A stretch of DNA of 64,000 bases, taken from NORP240 sp942492445 (GTDB lineage: Bacteria > Pseudomonadota > Gammaproteobacteria > Pseudomonadales > Pseudohongiellaceae). The position numbers were made by a program, and so were the translations under genes. The stretch lies in the NCBI GenBank assembly GCA_942492445.1, contig CALOEW010000047.1, forward strand, positions 1-64,000. The letters run 5' to 3'. The notes under the pieces are model-generated. The model ran no database searches and had not been told where the DNA came from. It was given only the letters and a program-made list of their open reading frames with translations. Numbering within the stretch: position 1 is the first letter of the stretch; every line of letters begins with the position of its first letter. Shown here piece by piece: positions 45,207-54,868 of the stretch.

Positions 45207-46637
45207 GTGTCCACAAAAACCCTCTACTGGTACGATTACGAAACCTTCGGCAGAGACCCGCGACGGGACAGGGTCGCCCAGTTTGCCGGATTACGAACGG
45301 ACGAAAACCTGAACGTCATAGACGAGCCGCTGGTACTCTATTGCCGTCCGACCGATGATTTTCTGCCATCGCCACAGGCTTGCCTGGTAACCGGAATCAC
45401 ACCACAGGAGGCCCTGGAGAAAGGTATTACGGAAGCGGCTTTCATTGCCCGGATCCATGCCGAATTCTCCAGGCCAAATACCTGTGTAGCCGGGTATAAC
45501 AGTATCCGCTTCGATGACGAAATGACCAGGCAACTTCTTTACCGAAATTTCATTGATCCCTATGAACGGGAGTGGAAGGACGGGAATACCCGCTGGGATA
45601 TCATCGACATGGTGCGGCTGTGCGCAGCCGTGCGGCCGCAGGGCATCGCCTGGCCCAGGGGAGAGGACGGCAATCCCAGTTTCCGCCTTGAGGCGCTCAC
45701 GGCGGCGAATGGTATAACCCATACCGGGGCACACGATGCCCGTGCCGATGTGCTGGCCACCATCGATATGGCTCGACTGGTACGTGAGAGTCAGCCCCGT
45801 CTGTATGAATACGTATACCAGTTACGAACAAAGAAGAATGTCGAACAGGCATTGGACCTGACCCACAGAAAGCCGGTGATTCATGTATCAGCCATGTACC
45901 CGGCGGCGAGGGGATGCCTGGCTCTGGTCGCGCCTGTCTGTCGCCACCCTCAGGACCAGAATGGCGTTCTGGTCTACGACCTGCGCGAGGATCCGGAAAG
46001 CTGGATTCACGCCGATGTCGAGGAAATTCGCCAGCGCCTGTTCACCCGTAATGAAGATCTGCCGGTTGGGAGCAGGCGGATTCCCCTCAAAACCCTGCAT
46101 GTCAATCGCTGCCCTGTAGTGGCACCAGCAGGGATTCTCAGCGCGGAAAGGGCACGTGAGTATGAGATCGATCTTGAAAAGTGCAATCGGCATTGGCAGG
46201 TATTGGCCGGCATGAAAGAGTTAGCGGGTAAACTCAGGCAAGCGCTGCAGTCGGATCGGGACGACCGTGAGCAGGACCCAGACTATTCGATTTACAGTGG
46301 GGGATTTTTCAGCACTGGAGATCGCAAGCTGATGGATGTTGTCAGGGAAAGTTCAGCGCAACAACTGGCCATGCTCAATCTGCCATTCCGGGACCGGCGT
46401 CTTCCGGAAATGCTGTTTCGCTACCGGGCAAGGAATTTTCCTGAAACCCTGACTGATGAGGAGCGGGATCGGTGGATGAGGTTCCGCCGCACCCGCCTCG
46501 ATGCCGGCCGGTGGGAGACCTTCTATGGGGATTTGGCTGAAGCCCGAGATTGCTGCCGGAGCGCAGAAGACCGGAAAGTTCTGACCGATCTGGCCGCTTA
46601 CGCCGAACAACTCAAGATGGATGTCACAGCGCCTTGA
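45207..46637 (+). CDS. sbcB: Exodeoxyribonuclease I
   Basis: A 476-residue 3'-5' single-strand DNA exonuclease. WYDYETFG carries the DE pair of the DEDDh active site, NSIRFDDEMTRQLLYRN holds the second aspartate, and HDARADVLATIDMARL holds the catalytic histidine and last aspartate. The C-terminal SH3-like and exonuclease I domain (HVNRCPVVAP, etc.) follows. GTG 45207 starts right before the conserved core; an open frame upstream reads through the element and is not real. It is transcribed away from pyrB. Confidence 0.94.
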   Translation: MSTKTLYWYDYETFGRDPRRDRVAQFAGLRTDENLNVIDEPLVLYCRPTDDFLPSPQACLVTGITPQEALEKGITEAAFIARIHAEFSRPNTCVAGYNSIRFDDEMTRQLLYRNFIDPYEREWKDGNTRWDIIDMVRLCAAVRPQGIAWPRGEDGNPSFRLEALTAANGITHTGAHDARADVLATIDMARLVRESQPRLYEYVYQLRTKKNVEQALDLTHRKPVIHVSAMYPAARGCLALVAPVCRHPQDQNGVLVYDLREDPESWIHADVEEIRQRLFTRNEDLPVGSRRIPLKTLHVNRCPVVAPAGILSAERAREYEIDLEKCNRHWQVLAGMKELAGKLRQALQSDRDDREQDPDYSIYSGGFFSTGDRKLMDVVRESSAQQLAMLNLPFRDRRLPEMLFRYRARNFPETLTDEERDRWMRFRRTRLDAGRWETFYGDLAEARDCCRSAEDRKVLTDLAAYAEQLKMDVTAP

Positions 46638-46852
46638 CCGCTTTGCTGAGGCGCCGTAGGCAGAGTCCTTGCCCGCTCTGGGCGCTGAATACAACTTTCT
46701 GAAAAATAAAGAAAAGTGGGGGAATTTACAGACTGGACCGCGGTTGTCAACGGCAGGCAATGGAGCTAGAATTGCCGGCCATTCCTGCTGGCTGCAGTGG
46801 CAGGCTTTTTCCCTGCCAGGATTGTTACCGGCAATGCGGAGTCTTTACCCGG

Positions 46853-48007
46853 ATGGATGAATTCAAAGAGATCAGACCCTATCTGGATGCTGAGATTCGA
46901 CCTGTAGTCGATGACTTGCTGACCAACCGGGAATTCATCCGCAGCGTGACCCGCTTTTATTTTCCCCGGCTTTCCCGCGTCCTGCTTCCCTTATTGGAGC
47001 TGGTAGTCAGCAGGCGGCTGCGTTCGCAGGTGGCGGACGTAAACAATGTTGCCACCATGCAGGATGTGATCGCCCATTACATGAAGAAAATGATCCGTGA
47101 TACCACTTCGGAGCTGACCCAATCCGGTCTAGAGCGGCTCGATCATGACCGCGCCCACGTATTCATCAGCAATCACCGTGATATCGCCATGGATCCAGCT
47201 TTCGTCAACTATGCCCTGTATCTGGAAGGGCGGGATACCTGCCAGATCGCCATTGGCGACAATCTGCTGAAAAAGCCCTTCGTCACTGATCTGATGCGCC
47301 TGAACAAGAGTTTCATAGTGCATCGATCATTGAAGGGGCGGGAACTACTAAAATCCCTGGATCAATTGTCGCGTTACATTTATCACTGCATCGAAATCGG
47401 ACAAAGTGTCTGGATTGCACAACGAGAGGGACGGGCAAAAAACGGCATCGATGAAACGGAACCGGCACTGATCAAGATGCTGGCCATGGGTCAGCGAAAG
47501 GTTCCATTGCGTGAAAGCCTTGGCAAGTTACACCTGGTACCCGTGGCGATTTCTTACGAGTTCGACGCCTGTGACGAACTCAAGGCGGACGAACTGTTCC
47601 AATTGGAATCCCGGGGAAAATTCGAGAAGAACGACCAGAGCGATATTCACAGCATCGTGACCGGAATTATCGGCCAGAAGGGCCACGTACATCTTGGATT
47701 CGGAGAAGAACTGAGTATCGAGACCGACGATCCTGATGAGGTGGCTGCCCTCATCGATGCCCAGATACTCGCCAATTACCGCTTGCATGATACCAATTTT
47801 CTGGCCTTGCGGTTATTGCGGGAAGGGGGGCTGGTCGACCTGCCGGAGCTTGCGGAAGAGGCATGGAAGAGTGAAATCGATGCGCAGATTAACAAATTAT
47901 TCCATGACCGCCTGGCTCAAATCGACCCGGGCCTCCACAAACATTTTCTGCTCATGTATGCCAACCCGGTTATCCGGCGCTTTGCCTGCCAGCGAACCTC
48001 TGATTAG
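46853..48007 (+). CDS. 1-acylglycerol-3-phosphate acyltransferase-like protein
   Basis: A protein of about 384 residues. VFISNHRDIAMDPAFVNY is an NHX4D acyltransferase motif (NHRDIAMD), and IAQREGRAKNG resembles the FPEGTRS acyl-acceptor motif. It is much longer than PlsC (about 240), so it belongs to a larger family of peripheral membrane acyltransferases; the acceptor is uncertain. ATG 46853 has a nearby GG-rich site. The last five residues and the stop come from a repeat scar (47994-48016). Confidence 0.8.
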   Translation: MDEFKEIRPYLDAEIRPVVDDLLTNREFIRSVTRFYFPRLSRVLLPLLELVVSRRLRSQVADVNNVATMQDVIAHYMKKMIRDTTSELTQSGLERLDHDRAHVFISNHRDIAMDPAFVNYALYLEGRDTCQIAIGDNLLKKPFVTDLMRLNKSFIVHRSLKGRELLKSLDQLSRYIYHCIEIGQSVWIAQREGRAKNGIDETEPALIKMLAMGQRKVPLRESLGKLHLVPVAISYEFDACDELKADELFQLESRGKFEKNDQSDIHSIVTGIIGQKGHVHLGFGEELSIETDDPDEVAALIDAQILANYRLHDTNFLALRLLREGGLVDLPELAEEAWKSEIDAQINKLFHDRLAQIDPGLHKHFLLMYANPVIRRFACQRTSD

Positions 48008-48020
48008 GGAGGTTCCCTAG
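47994..48020. repeat. End-only scar of the inverted-repeat element
   Basis: GAACCTCTGATTAGGGAGGTTCC followed by CTAG. The two ends are joined with no interior, like the scar at 2367. It provides the stop codon of the acyltransferase-like gene. Confidence 0.6.
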
Positions 48021-48072
48021 TTACTGCAATACTTTGCAATATTCGATCAGCAGTTCCTTGAGCAGAATTCCC

Positions 48073-50283
48073 CTAAAGCAACTTGTCCAGTATTCGTTCC
48101 ACTCGCTGCTGAAATTCGCCACGCATGGGTTCAGACAGTGGCCCCGTGCACAGCTGCTGCAATTGAAATTCCCGACCGAACCGCTGCCTGTCGCCGCTCT
48201 CGTCGAGGGACGCCCTGCCAAAGCTGTTCTGCAACTGGCTCAGTTGAAGTTCCATGCGCAGAGGCCGATCCAGTTCAGGTGAGTCCAGGTGAGCGCGGAT
48301 TTCGGCTTCCACCAGCTGCCTGCGCGCCTGCTGTTCGCAATCCTGCAGCGGTTTCTGAAATGCATCAAGTCCTGACAGGCCGAGGAGCATTTCAATACGA
48401 AGGTCCATCTGCCTGTCACATCCCGGGATGCCACTGGTCTGCAGCTGGTTCCAGGCGTCCCTGTTGAAACTGTCCAGGATGTTGCGCATTGACTGGTCGT
48501 CGCTGCAGGACAACAGTTGTTTTTCCAGAGCGAGGCACTGGGATGAGCGCGCCTCCAGAGCAGCGAGAGCCGCAAGCTGCTTTTTATCGGGCAATCTTCG
48601 GAAGCGTGCTTCGATCTTACGTGTCAGAACGGTGAAGTGATCCTGTAGCTGGCGACTGTCTTTTCTGATTCTCGGATTCAGCGTCTGGTGAAAATCCCGC
48701 TGCAGCGAATCAAAAAGCTTGCGCGATTCGCGCAATTCCTCGTCATTTTGTTCCAGCAGGCTCTCGAGTCTTTTCAATATGTCAGTGCTTGCCTGCAAAG
48801 TGTTTTCAGACGCCGAACGGGCAGCCTTCTTGGCTTCATCACGGTCCCGGAAAAGGGCATCGCAGGCGGCACGGAACTCCTCCCAGTACCTGCGATCATC
48901 TCTGAATTGGGCTGGTCCGATTGTTTTCCATTCCGCCTGCAGAGCTTTAGCCTGCTCCATGGCGTCGCGGCGATCCTCGAGTTCCTGCAACTGCCTGGCT
49001 TTCCCGACAAGTGCCTGTTTCAGCGCCCCATTGGCTTTTGCAGTCGTGCGACGAATTTCGCGGACCTTGTCCAGCAGGCCATAAAAACGCTTCTGAATAG
49101 TCTTTATTTTTGACTGTTCGATCGGCGCGTACTTCTTCCAGTCTTCCTGTGCCTGTTTTTCAAAGTCTCGAAGTTCGGCAAGTTTGGGGGCTTCGCGATT
49201 GACGGTTTCCAGGAATGCCTCCACCCGTTCACAGATCCCATTTCTTTGCTTCAGGTTTTCTGCCATCACGGCTTTTCTCTGCTGGTAGAACTCCTTACAG
49301 GGGGCATAAGCACGATCGGAAATTTCCTTGAATTGCTGCCACAGCTCTTCATTCTGTTCAGAGTAACCCAGCTGCTTCCAGTTTTCGTGTAGCTTGCGAA
49401 TTCGAGCCGCTCTCTGTGGTGGCTGCAGACTGGTATCACACAGAACCTGCATTTCGCCGATCAGTTCCTTCTTTTTTTCCGCAGCGGCGAATTTCTTCCA
49501 CTCCCGTAATTCATTGACCTGGGTTCTAAGCTCTGATATCTGCTCCTTGAGTTCGTGTTGAGTTCTGCCACTCAGATTGCCGATATTTCCCTGGATTTTG
49601 TCCCAGATAGCGCCGGCCTCGGTGCTGTTTCCGGACTCCAGGGCCAGACGCAGGTTGGTCACCAGTTCATTGGTGGCGGTCAGCAGGCCACTCTGGAACT
49701 CCCGGTTGCTGATGACGATTTCTTCAAGGGCCTGTTCTGCATCGAGAAGCCTGCTGTAGGCTTGTGCAACCGGTGCGTCCTGTGGCCAGCCTATTTCACT
49801 TTTCAGGCGGCGAACCAGCTTCTGTGCATTGACGATTTCGGCGGTATTGCGAGGGCTGAGTCTGGATATCTCGACCAGGCAGTCGTCGAGCATCTGCTGT
49901 CGTTCTTGCAGCAGTGTCACTGCCTTGACCAGGCGGGCCAGGGTCAGAAGTTCTCCAGAAAGGCCGGCGCTTTTGTTTCTGCTTACCTGCAGGATTGTCT
50001 CCGGCAGTGATTTACCAAGTTCGTGCAACTCAACTTCCTGCTGCTCTGTCAATGGATTCTGCAGGGCAACGAGTAACTGCAGATGCCCCTGCAGCGCACC
50101 GGTAAGTTCCTTGTCTGCTTCGGCCCGGACCTCATCCGTCTGTTTTTCTTCCCCGGCTCCTGAGCTGTCCGCCAGTTCCCTGGTGGGCTCGGGGGTGGGG
50201 GTATCGTCCTTGATTTCACCAGGTGGAGCAGGGGTATCGTCGGGCTCGATGTTGGGGTCGATCGGCGTCTCGTCGCTGTTCAT
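48073..50283 (-). CDS. DUF349-repeat protein
   Basis: A 736-residue soluble, mostly helical protein. The acidic, Pro-rich N-terminus (ETPIDPNIEPDDTPAPP) is followed by long coiled-coil-like helices and several DUF349 repeats, recognisable by W-K, KYAPIEQ- and FRA.CDALFRDRDEAKK-type segments. ATG 50283 is chosen; an upstream frame to 50391 lacks support. DUF349 proteins are uncharacterised or linked to RNA/ribosome stress in some bacteria. It diverges from dinG. Confidence 0.8.
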   Translation of the reverse strand: MNSDETPIDPNIEPDDTPAPPGEIKDDTPTPEPTRELADSSGAGEEKQTDEVRAEADKELTGALQGHLQLLVALQNPLTEQQEVELHELGKSLPETILQVSRNKSAGLSGELLTLARLVKAVTLLQERQQMLDDCLVEISRLSPRNTAEIVNAQKLVRRLKSEIGWPQDAPVAQAYSRLLDAEQALEEIVISNREFQSGLLTATNELVTNLRLALESGNSTEAGAIWDKIQGNIGNLSGRTQHELKEQISELRTQVNELREWKKFAAAEKKKELIGEMQVLCDTSLQPPQRAARIRKLHENWKQLGYSEQNEELWQQFKEISDRAYAPCKEFYQQRKAVMAENLKQRNGICERVEAFLETVNREAPKLAELRDFEKQAQEDWKKYAPIEQSKIKTIQKRFYGLLDKVREIRRTTAKANGALKQALVGKARQLQELEDRRDAMEQAKALQAEWKTIGPAQFRDDRRYWEEFRAACDALFRDRDEAKKAARSASENTLQASTDILKRLESLLEQNDEELRESRKLFDSLQRDFHQTLNPRIRKDSRQLQDHFTVLTRKIEARFRRLPDKKQLAALAALEARSSQCLALEKQLLSCSDDQSMRNILDSFNRDAWNQLQTSGIPGCDRQMDLRIEMLLGLSGLDAFQKPLQDCEQQARRQLVEAEIRAHLDSPELDRPLRMELQLSQLQNSFGRASLDESGDRQRFGREFQLQQLCTGPLSEPMRGEFQQRVERILDKLL

Positions 50284-50471
50284 GGGATTCCGGTTATTGA
50301 CTCGCTGCAGCTGTAGCACAAGTGTACCAGAAGTTGTTTCGTCCGTAACAATAGCCTGGTCCGGCGCAGGAGGCCCATGCCGTCGCCACAACTGTCATGA
50401 TTATCCACATTCACTATCGGGGAAGACTATAATGACAGCAATGAATCCACCGAGTCCGATGGAGTTTATTT

Positions 50472-52673
50472 TTGGCCGTTCCCGAACCCAGCAGACCCCT
50501 TAGCCCGCTTCCCGATGAAGTGAGGCAGTGTATCCAGTCAGCCTACTCGAAATTAATAGAGACGAATTCGTTCACACCCCGAATGGGTCAGCGGCAAATG
50601 ATCGCGGAAATCGCCAATTGTCTGGCCGCCGTTGCGCCGCAGAACCGGGAACGGGACGCAGCAACCGACTACCGGCCACCTGTGTGCGTGGTGGAAGCGG
50701 GTACCGGCACCGGCAAGACTCTCGCCTACGTGCTGGCAGTCATGCCCCTGGCCCGGCATCTCAATTGTAAAGTGGTACTGGCAACGGCCACGATTGCCTT
50801 GCAGGAACAGGTAATAGTCAAGGATCTGCCCGACATACTGGCCGGTTCCGGACTCGACTTCAGCTATGCCATGGCCAAGGGCAGGGGCCGCTATCTGTGC
50901 CTTTCGCGTCTGGACAGCGTGCTTCAGGACAATGCCAGTTTTGATGCGATATCAGATCTGTACGGTGAACAACTCCCGACCACCGGTCTGGATGATCGGC
51001 CGCTGTTTCAGAGCATGCTGGATGCCATAGCGTCAGGGCAGTGGCAGGGCGATCGCGACGAGTGGGAGGATCCAATCAGCGACGCGTCCTGGCACCAGGT
51101 AACCGTCGACAATAACCAGTGCATGGGTGGACGCTGCAGTTATTTCAAGCAGTGCTGTTTCTTCAGGGCTCGAGAACGGCTCGATAAAGTGGATTGCATC
51201 GTCACCAACCACGACCTGGTGCTGGCCGACCTCGCCCTGGGGGGCGGAGTCATTCTTCCGGATCCCGGGGAGACTATTTTCATCTTTGACGAAGCGCATC
51301 ATCTTCCGATCAAAAGCAATAACCATTTTGCCGCCTTTACCCGCATCAAGGGCAGTATTCAATGGCTACAGCAGGCGGACCGGGCCATATCGCAGCTGGC
51401 CGGGGAGTCACTGCTTACTGAAGGTTTCACTGGCACACTGGACCTGGATGCGATCAGAGAAGTGGTGGCTGATAGCGCTGACCGCCTCAGAGAGGTTCTG
51501 CTGTTGCTCGAGCGCCTGACCGAAACGCTGGATTCCCTGGAAGCTTACGGAAACAGCCGTCAGCACACGTTTGCTCTGGGCATTGTGCCGGAAGTCCTGC
51601 GCGAGTCCGCGGAAGTGCTGGAGATGCACTATGGGCAACTGTACAACCATTTCCATGAACTGCGGGAAGCGCTGAAGCAGTTGATGGAAGAAGGAAGCGA
51701 CCTGCAGATTCGACTTCTGGCCGAACAGTGGTACCCTCTGGCAGGTGGGCTGGCCGCCCGTTCGGAAGGCGGTCTGAAGCTGTGGTCAAGTTTCGCCCGT
51801 TCCGACCCTCAGACAGTGGCCCCGTCAGCCCGCTGGTTGACCTTGACGGAATACAACGGTGATTTCGATATAAGCCTCGGATCGAGTCCGGTCCTGGCAG
51901 CTGACAACCTGGCCGGGCGCCTTTGGAGTCAGTGCAGTGGCGCGGTTCTTACTTCTGCGACACTTTCTGCGCTGGGAAATTTCGAAGTTCTGAAAATGCG
52001 CGCCGGATTACCTGAGCAGGCCCGCTATCTGAGTATCCCCAGCCCTTTCAATTTTACCGCGAATGCAGTGTTGAGCATTCCCCGCATGCACTGTGAACCT
52101 TCCGATGCGCAGCGTCACACCAGCCTGATAGTGGCGTCGCTGCCCCAACTGTTGAAGGATGATCAGGCGGCACTATTGTTATTTTCCAGCAGGCGTCAGA
52201 TGCAGGATGTGCTGCAGGAACTGGAGCCTGAGTGGCGGGAGCGGGTGTTGTGTCAGGATGACTACCAGAAATCACAGTTGCTGCAGTTGCACAGGGATCG
52301 AATCGACAGTGGGCAACGGAGCGTGATCTGTGGTCTGGCGAGTTTTGCGGAAGGGATCGATCTGCCGGGAGCGTACTGTACCCACGTGCTGATTGCGAAG
52401 ATACCGTTCTCGGTACCCAATGACCCGATTGAAGCCACGCTGTCCCAATGGATCGAATCTCGCGGTGAAAACTCATTTACCACCCTGGCCGTACCCGAAG
52501 CGGCATTCAGGCTGGTACAGGCCTGCGGGCGCCTGCTCCGCAATGAAACTGATACCGGCAGGGTTACGCTGTTCGACGAACGCCTGGTCACGCGATCTTA
52601 CGGCAAGGCGATACTGGCCTCTTTGCCCCCTTATAGGCGGGAGATTTTTCAGCACGACCTTGGGAGCCCCTGA
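50472..52673 (+). CDS. dinG: ATP-dependent DNA helicase, DinG family
   Basis: A 733-residue XPD-like helicase that unwinds D-loops and R-loops. The Walker A is VEAGTGTGKT, the four Fe-S cysteines lie around CMGGRCSYFKQCCFF, the Walker B is DEAHH, and the C-terminal QACGRLLRNETDTG motif VI is intact. TTG 50472 with an upstream GGAG is the only plausible start. The last codons (LGSP) and stop come from a repeat scar. It diverges from the DUF349 gene. A TATAAT sits at 50428-50433. Confidence 0.93.
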   Translation: MAVPEPSRPLSPLPDEVRQCIQSAYSKLIETNSFTPRMGQRQMIAEIANCLAAVAPQNRERDAATDYRPPVCVVEAGTGTGKTLAYVLAVMPLARHLNCKVVLATATIALQEQVIVKDLPDILAGSGLDFSYAMAKGRGRYLCLSRLDSVLQDNASFDAISDLYGEQLPTTGLDDRPLFQSMLDAIASGQWQGDRDEWEDPISDASWHQVTVDNNQCMGGRCSYFKQCCFFRARERLDKVDCIVTNHDLVLADLALGGGVILPDPGETIFIFDEAHHLPIKSNNHFAAFTRIKGSIQWLQQADRAISQLAGESLLTEGFTGTLDLDAIREVVADSADRLREVLLLLERLTETLDSLEAYGNSRQHTFALGIVPEVLRESAEVLEMHYGQLYNHFHELREALKQLMEEGSDLQIRLLAEQWYPLAGGLAARSEGGLKLWSSFARSDPQTVAPSARWLTLTEYNGDFDISLGSSPVLAADNLAGRLWSQCSGAVLTSATLSALGNFEVLKMRAGLPEQARYLSIPSPFNFTANAVLSIPRMHCEPSDAQRHTSLIVASLPQLLKDDQAALLLFSSRRQMQDVLQELEPEWRERVLCQDDYQKSQLLQLHRDRIDSGQRSVICGLASFAEGIDLPGAYCTHVLIAKIPFSVPNDPIEATLSQWIESRGENSFTTLAVPEAAFRLVQACGRLLRNETDTGRVTLFDERLVTRSYGKAILASLPPYRREIFQHDLGSP

Positions 52674-52712
52674 TTCATTCCCACAACGCTCCGCGGGAGT
52701 CTCTCGCGTGCC
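52663..52712. repeat. Left-end scar of the inverted-repeat element
   Basis: The stretch from GGAGCCCCTGATTCATTCCC through ACGCTCCGCGGGAGTCT matches the first 50 bases of the element at 38856 with a few changes. The rest of the element is missing. It ends at the 3' end of the small convergent gene. Confidence 0.65.
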
Positions 52713-52714
52713 GG

Positions 52715-52924
52715 TCAGTGATGGTGGCGATGGTGACTGTGCCGGTTTTTTTTACGGGTAACGAGATACGCCACTACGGCGCCCACCGCGCCGCCGGTCA
52801 CAACCATCACCACCAGGTTACCCATAACGGGACTGAGGCCCAGCCCCACGACCAGGCCTACGGTAATACAGAGAGCATAAACTTCGGTAGTGGTGGCCTG
52901 TCGTCTGTTTTTCTTCTTGCTCAT
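52715..52924 (-). CDS. Small membrane protein with His-rich tail
   Basis: A 69-residue protein. A basic N-terminus (MSKKKNRRQA) is followed by two hydrophobic stretches (about 15-30 and 36-57, with GGAVGAVVAYLV), and it ends RKKNRHSHHRHHH. This could be a small helical-hairpin membrane protein whose tail binds metal, but no family is recognised. A GGAGG site (in CCTCC at 52932) supports the start at 52924. It is the last gene of the minus-strand group with the cyclophilin. Confidence 0.6.
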   Translation of the reverse strand: MSKKKNRRQATTTEVYALCITVGLVVGLGLSPVMGNLVVMVVTGGAVGAVVAYLVTRKKNRHSHHRHHH

Positions 52925-52987
52925 GGGAAGCCTCCTGAATACTGGGACCAGCGGGATTTAATCATTAGTACCGGACGGAAATTTCAG

Positions 52988-53848
52988 TCATAGGGGCTGA
53001 ACGCTGTATATGGGAGTGGCACGGCGTCTGCCGGGTCGAGTTCCCTGACGTTGATTGATGCGTTCCACGACATCGATACCCTCGACGATGCGCCCGATAA
53101 CCGTATAGCGTCCACTCAGCCAGTCTGCTGGAGACAGAGCGATAAAAAATTCCGGGCCGTTGCTGTCCGGTCCGGAATTCGCAAGCGCCACTGTACCACG
53201 GCTTATGGGGCGGGTAGGGTGGCTGTCGGTGTAGCGGTAACCCAGATTCTCGTAGACCTGTTTTACCGTAAGCTCGCGCAATCGCCGGTCGATTTCAAAT
53301 TGGCGGTCATTGATTTCTGCTGGAGACCTGATGCCCATGTTCCGGTACAGCGGGATCAGCACGGTTTCCTCGAGGTCCTTTCTGGTGCCTACCTGCAGGA
53401 CCGGGTTGAAAGAACCGTCTGGCAGTACCGCCGGCATCCTGTTCAGTCCGAGTGAATCGGCATTGATTTCATCGGCAAGCTGTTCGAGGGGTACGCCAAA
53501 GGCGTTCTCCGCGGGGCTGCCCCCCTGAATAAGGAGACCCGGAATCACCCGATGGAATGACATACCGTCAAAATAGTGTGGGTAGAAAGACTGCCCTGAG
53601 TTGCGATCTACAATTTCCCGTTCGCCTGTCGCCAGGGCCAGAAAGTTCTGTACATTGGCAGGGGCCTCAGCTTCCAGCAGCTCAATGTAGAAACTGCCTG
53701 CGCCGGTGGCAACCAGCAGCAGTGGATTTCCGGGGTTCTCCATGGCGGCGCGGGCGCTGGATTCGTCTGCGGTCGCCGGCAGCCAGACCAGCAGCAGGAG
53801 CAGTAAGTGCAGAGGAGACAGGTTGGCAAGTGCGGAAACCCGGATCAT
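52988..53848 (-). CDS. Secreted cyclophilin-type peptidyl-prolyl isomerase
   Basis: A 286-residue protein with a signal peptide (LHLLLLLLVWLP, about 27 residues), so it acts in the periplasm to speed proline isomerisation. The cyclophilin core shows FYPHYFDGMSFHRVIPGLLIQGG with the catalytic arginine, then PEFFIALSPADWLSGRYTVIGRIVEG at the C-terminus. A long insertion (about 130-200) makes it larger than PpiA. The DUF5062-like gene ends 14 bases upstream on the same strand, so the two are probably coupled. Confidence 0.9.
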   Translation of the reverse strand: MIRVSALANLSPLHLLLLLLVWLPATADESSARAAMENPGNPLLLVATGAGSFYIELLEAEAPANVQNFLALATGEREIVDRNSGQSFYPHYFDGMSFHRVIPGLLIQGGSPAENAFGVPLEQLADEINADSLGLNRMPAVLPDGSFNPVLQVGTRKDLEETVLIPLYRNMGIRSPAEINDRQFEIDRRLRELTVKQVYENLGYRYTDSHPTRPISRGTVALANSGPDSNGPEFFIALSPADWLSGRYTVIGRIVEGIDVVERINQRQGTRPGRRRATPIYSVQPL

Positions 53849-53861
53849 ACGTTGGTCCGAT

Positions 53862-54122
53862 CTACTTCAGCAGTTGGTGGTCGTCGGGAAGATTCCTGGC
53901 GATCCAGAAGGCCAGTTTGTGTTTCATGTTCGGTACCGATTCGTCCTTTTTTGCCAGTGGCTGAATGACCTTGTCTTTGACCAGCAGCAGGTAAATGGCC
54001 CTAACCTTGGTATCCACATGATCAGTACCCTCAAACTTGCCGGCCCCCCGGGCTTCAAAATAGCGGGTGCCTACACGGATCGCTTCTTTAACAAGTTCGT
54101 TTTCATTCTTGATTTTTTTCAC
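53862..54122 (-). CDS. Small DUF5062-like protein
   Basis: An 86-residue soluble protein starting MKKIKNENELVKEAIRVG. Its order and the C-terminal MKHKLAFWIARNLPDDH-type helix resemble the DUF5062 family of Vibrio and Shewanella. I rely on memory for this, so it is moderate. It is 14 bases upstream of the cyclophilin gene. Function unknown. Confidence 0.6.
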   Translation of the reverse strand: MKKIKNENELVKEAIRVGTRYFEARGAGKFEGTDHVDTKVRAIYLLLVKDKVIQPLAKKDESVPNMKHKLAFWIARNLPDDHQLLK

Positions 54123-54258
54123 GTTCCAGTTCCCTGGCTTCCTGATCCCCAGGACTGCTGTTGGAGCATCGCTAAGCGTGGCTGAATGCGTTCATGACAT
54201 TCTAGGAGGTATGGCCGCTGTGGTGCAACTGCATCCGTTCTGCGGGTGGCCGGAGGCG

Positions 54259-54852
54259 TTATTCCGGCCCTTGGAAATTCTGAAACCGGACCAGGTCGTG
54301 CGGTGTATCGATGTCCTGCAGGATAGCGGGATCCAGTAGTTCTACCCGCAGCACGGCATCAGGGTATTGCTGCAACAGGCTGCGACCACCCTGATCCCCT
54401 GAAAGGGCAGCCAACCGGGGAAAGAAATCCCGTCCGAAGCCTACGGGATTGCCACTGCGTTGGCCGAAACAGGGGATAACGATAGAGTGCCGCGTCAGGG
54501 CATCGCGGATCTGTCGGTAACTTTGTGGCCTGATAAAAGGCATGTCCCCCAGGCAGACCAGACATCCGTCCCAGTCGTATTGCTCTGCCGCGGTCTGTAC
54601 ACCGTAAGCCAGGGAGGTACCCATGCCGTTTTCTGCTTCACGACAAACGGCGATATCGGCTTCCAATACAGCGACCAGAGGCTGGAGATCAGGCCGCGTG
54701 ACTATCAGAATCTGCTGAATCGAAGCCTGAATGTTGTCGAGGGTCTGTTGCAGTACAGTGCGCCCCGACGCAAGTCGGGCGCACAATTTTACGTCGCCGA
54801 AGCGAGTGCTGAATCCTGCTGCCAGGACGATTGCTCCGATATTCAGGCTCAC
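54259..54852 (-). CDS. MocA-like molybdenum cofactor cytidylyltransferase
   Basis: A 197-residue nucleotidyltransferase. LAAGFSTRFGDVKL is the NTP-binding loop, CLGDMPFI holds the metal-binding aspartate, and GNPVGFGRDFFP and IDTPHDL are further family segments. Relatives attach CMP or GMP to molybdopterin. Together with xdhC elsewhere in the window it points to a xanthine-dehydrogenase-type enzyme in the genome. The start overlaps closely with the upstream coiled-coil gene on the same strand. Confidence 0.85.
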   Translation of the reverse strand: MSLNIGAIVLAAGFSTRFGDVKLCARLASGRTVLQQTLDNIQASIQQILIVTRPDLQPLVAVLEADIAVCREAENGMGTSLAYGVQTAAEQYDWDGCLVCLGDMPFIRPQSYRQIRDALTRHSIVIPCFGQRSGNPVGFGRDFFPRLAALSGDQGGRSLLQQYPDAVLRVELLDPAILQDIDTPHDLVRFQNFQGPE

Positions 54853-54868
54853 GGGACCGGATCAGCAA

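Noticed and set aside
46647..46690. A third interior fragment of the inverted-repeat element
   Set aside because: TTTGCTGAGGCGCCGT resembles the interior of the full copies, but the match is too short and lacks ends.
50401..50409. TTATCCACA, a perfect DnaA box
   Set aside because: A single nine-base match, with no second box, AT-rich unwinding region or replication genes; expected by chance at this length.
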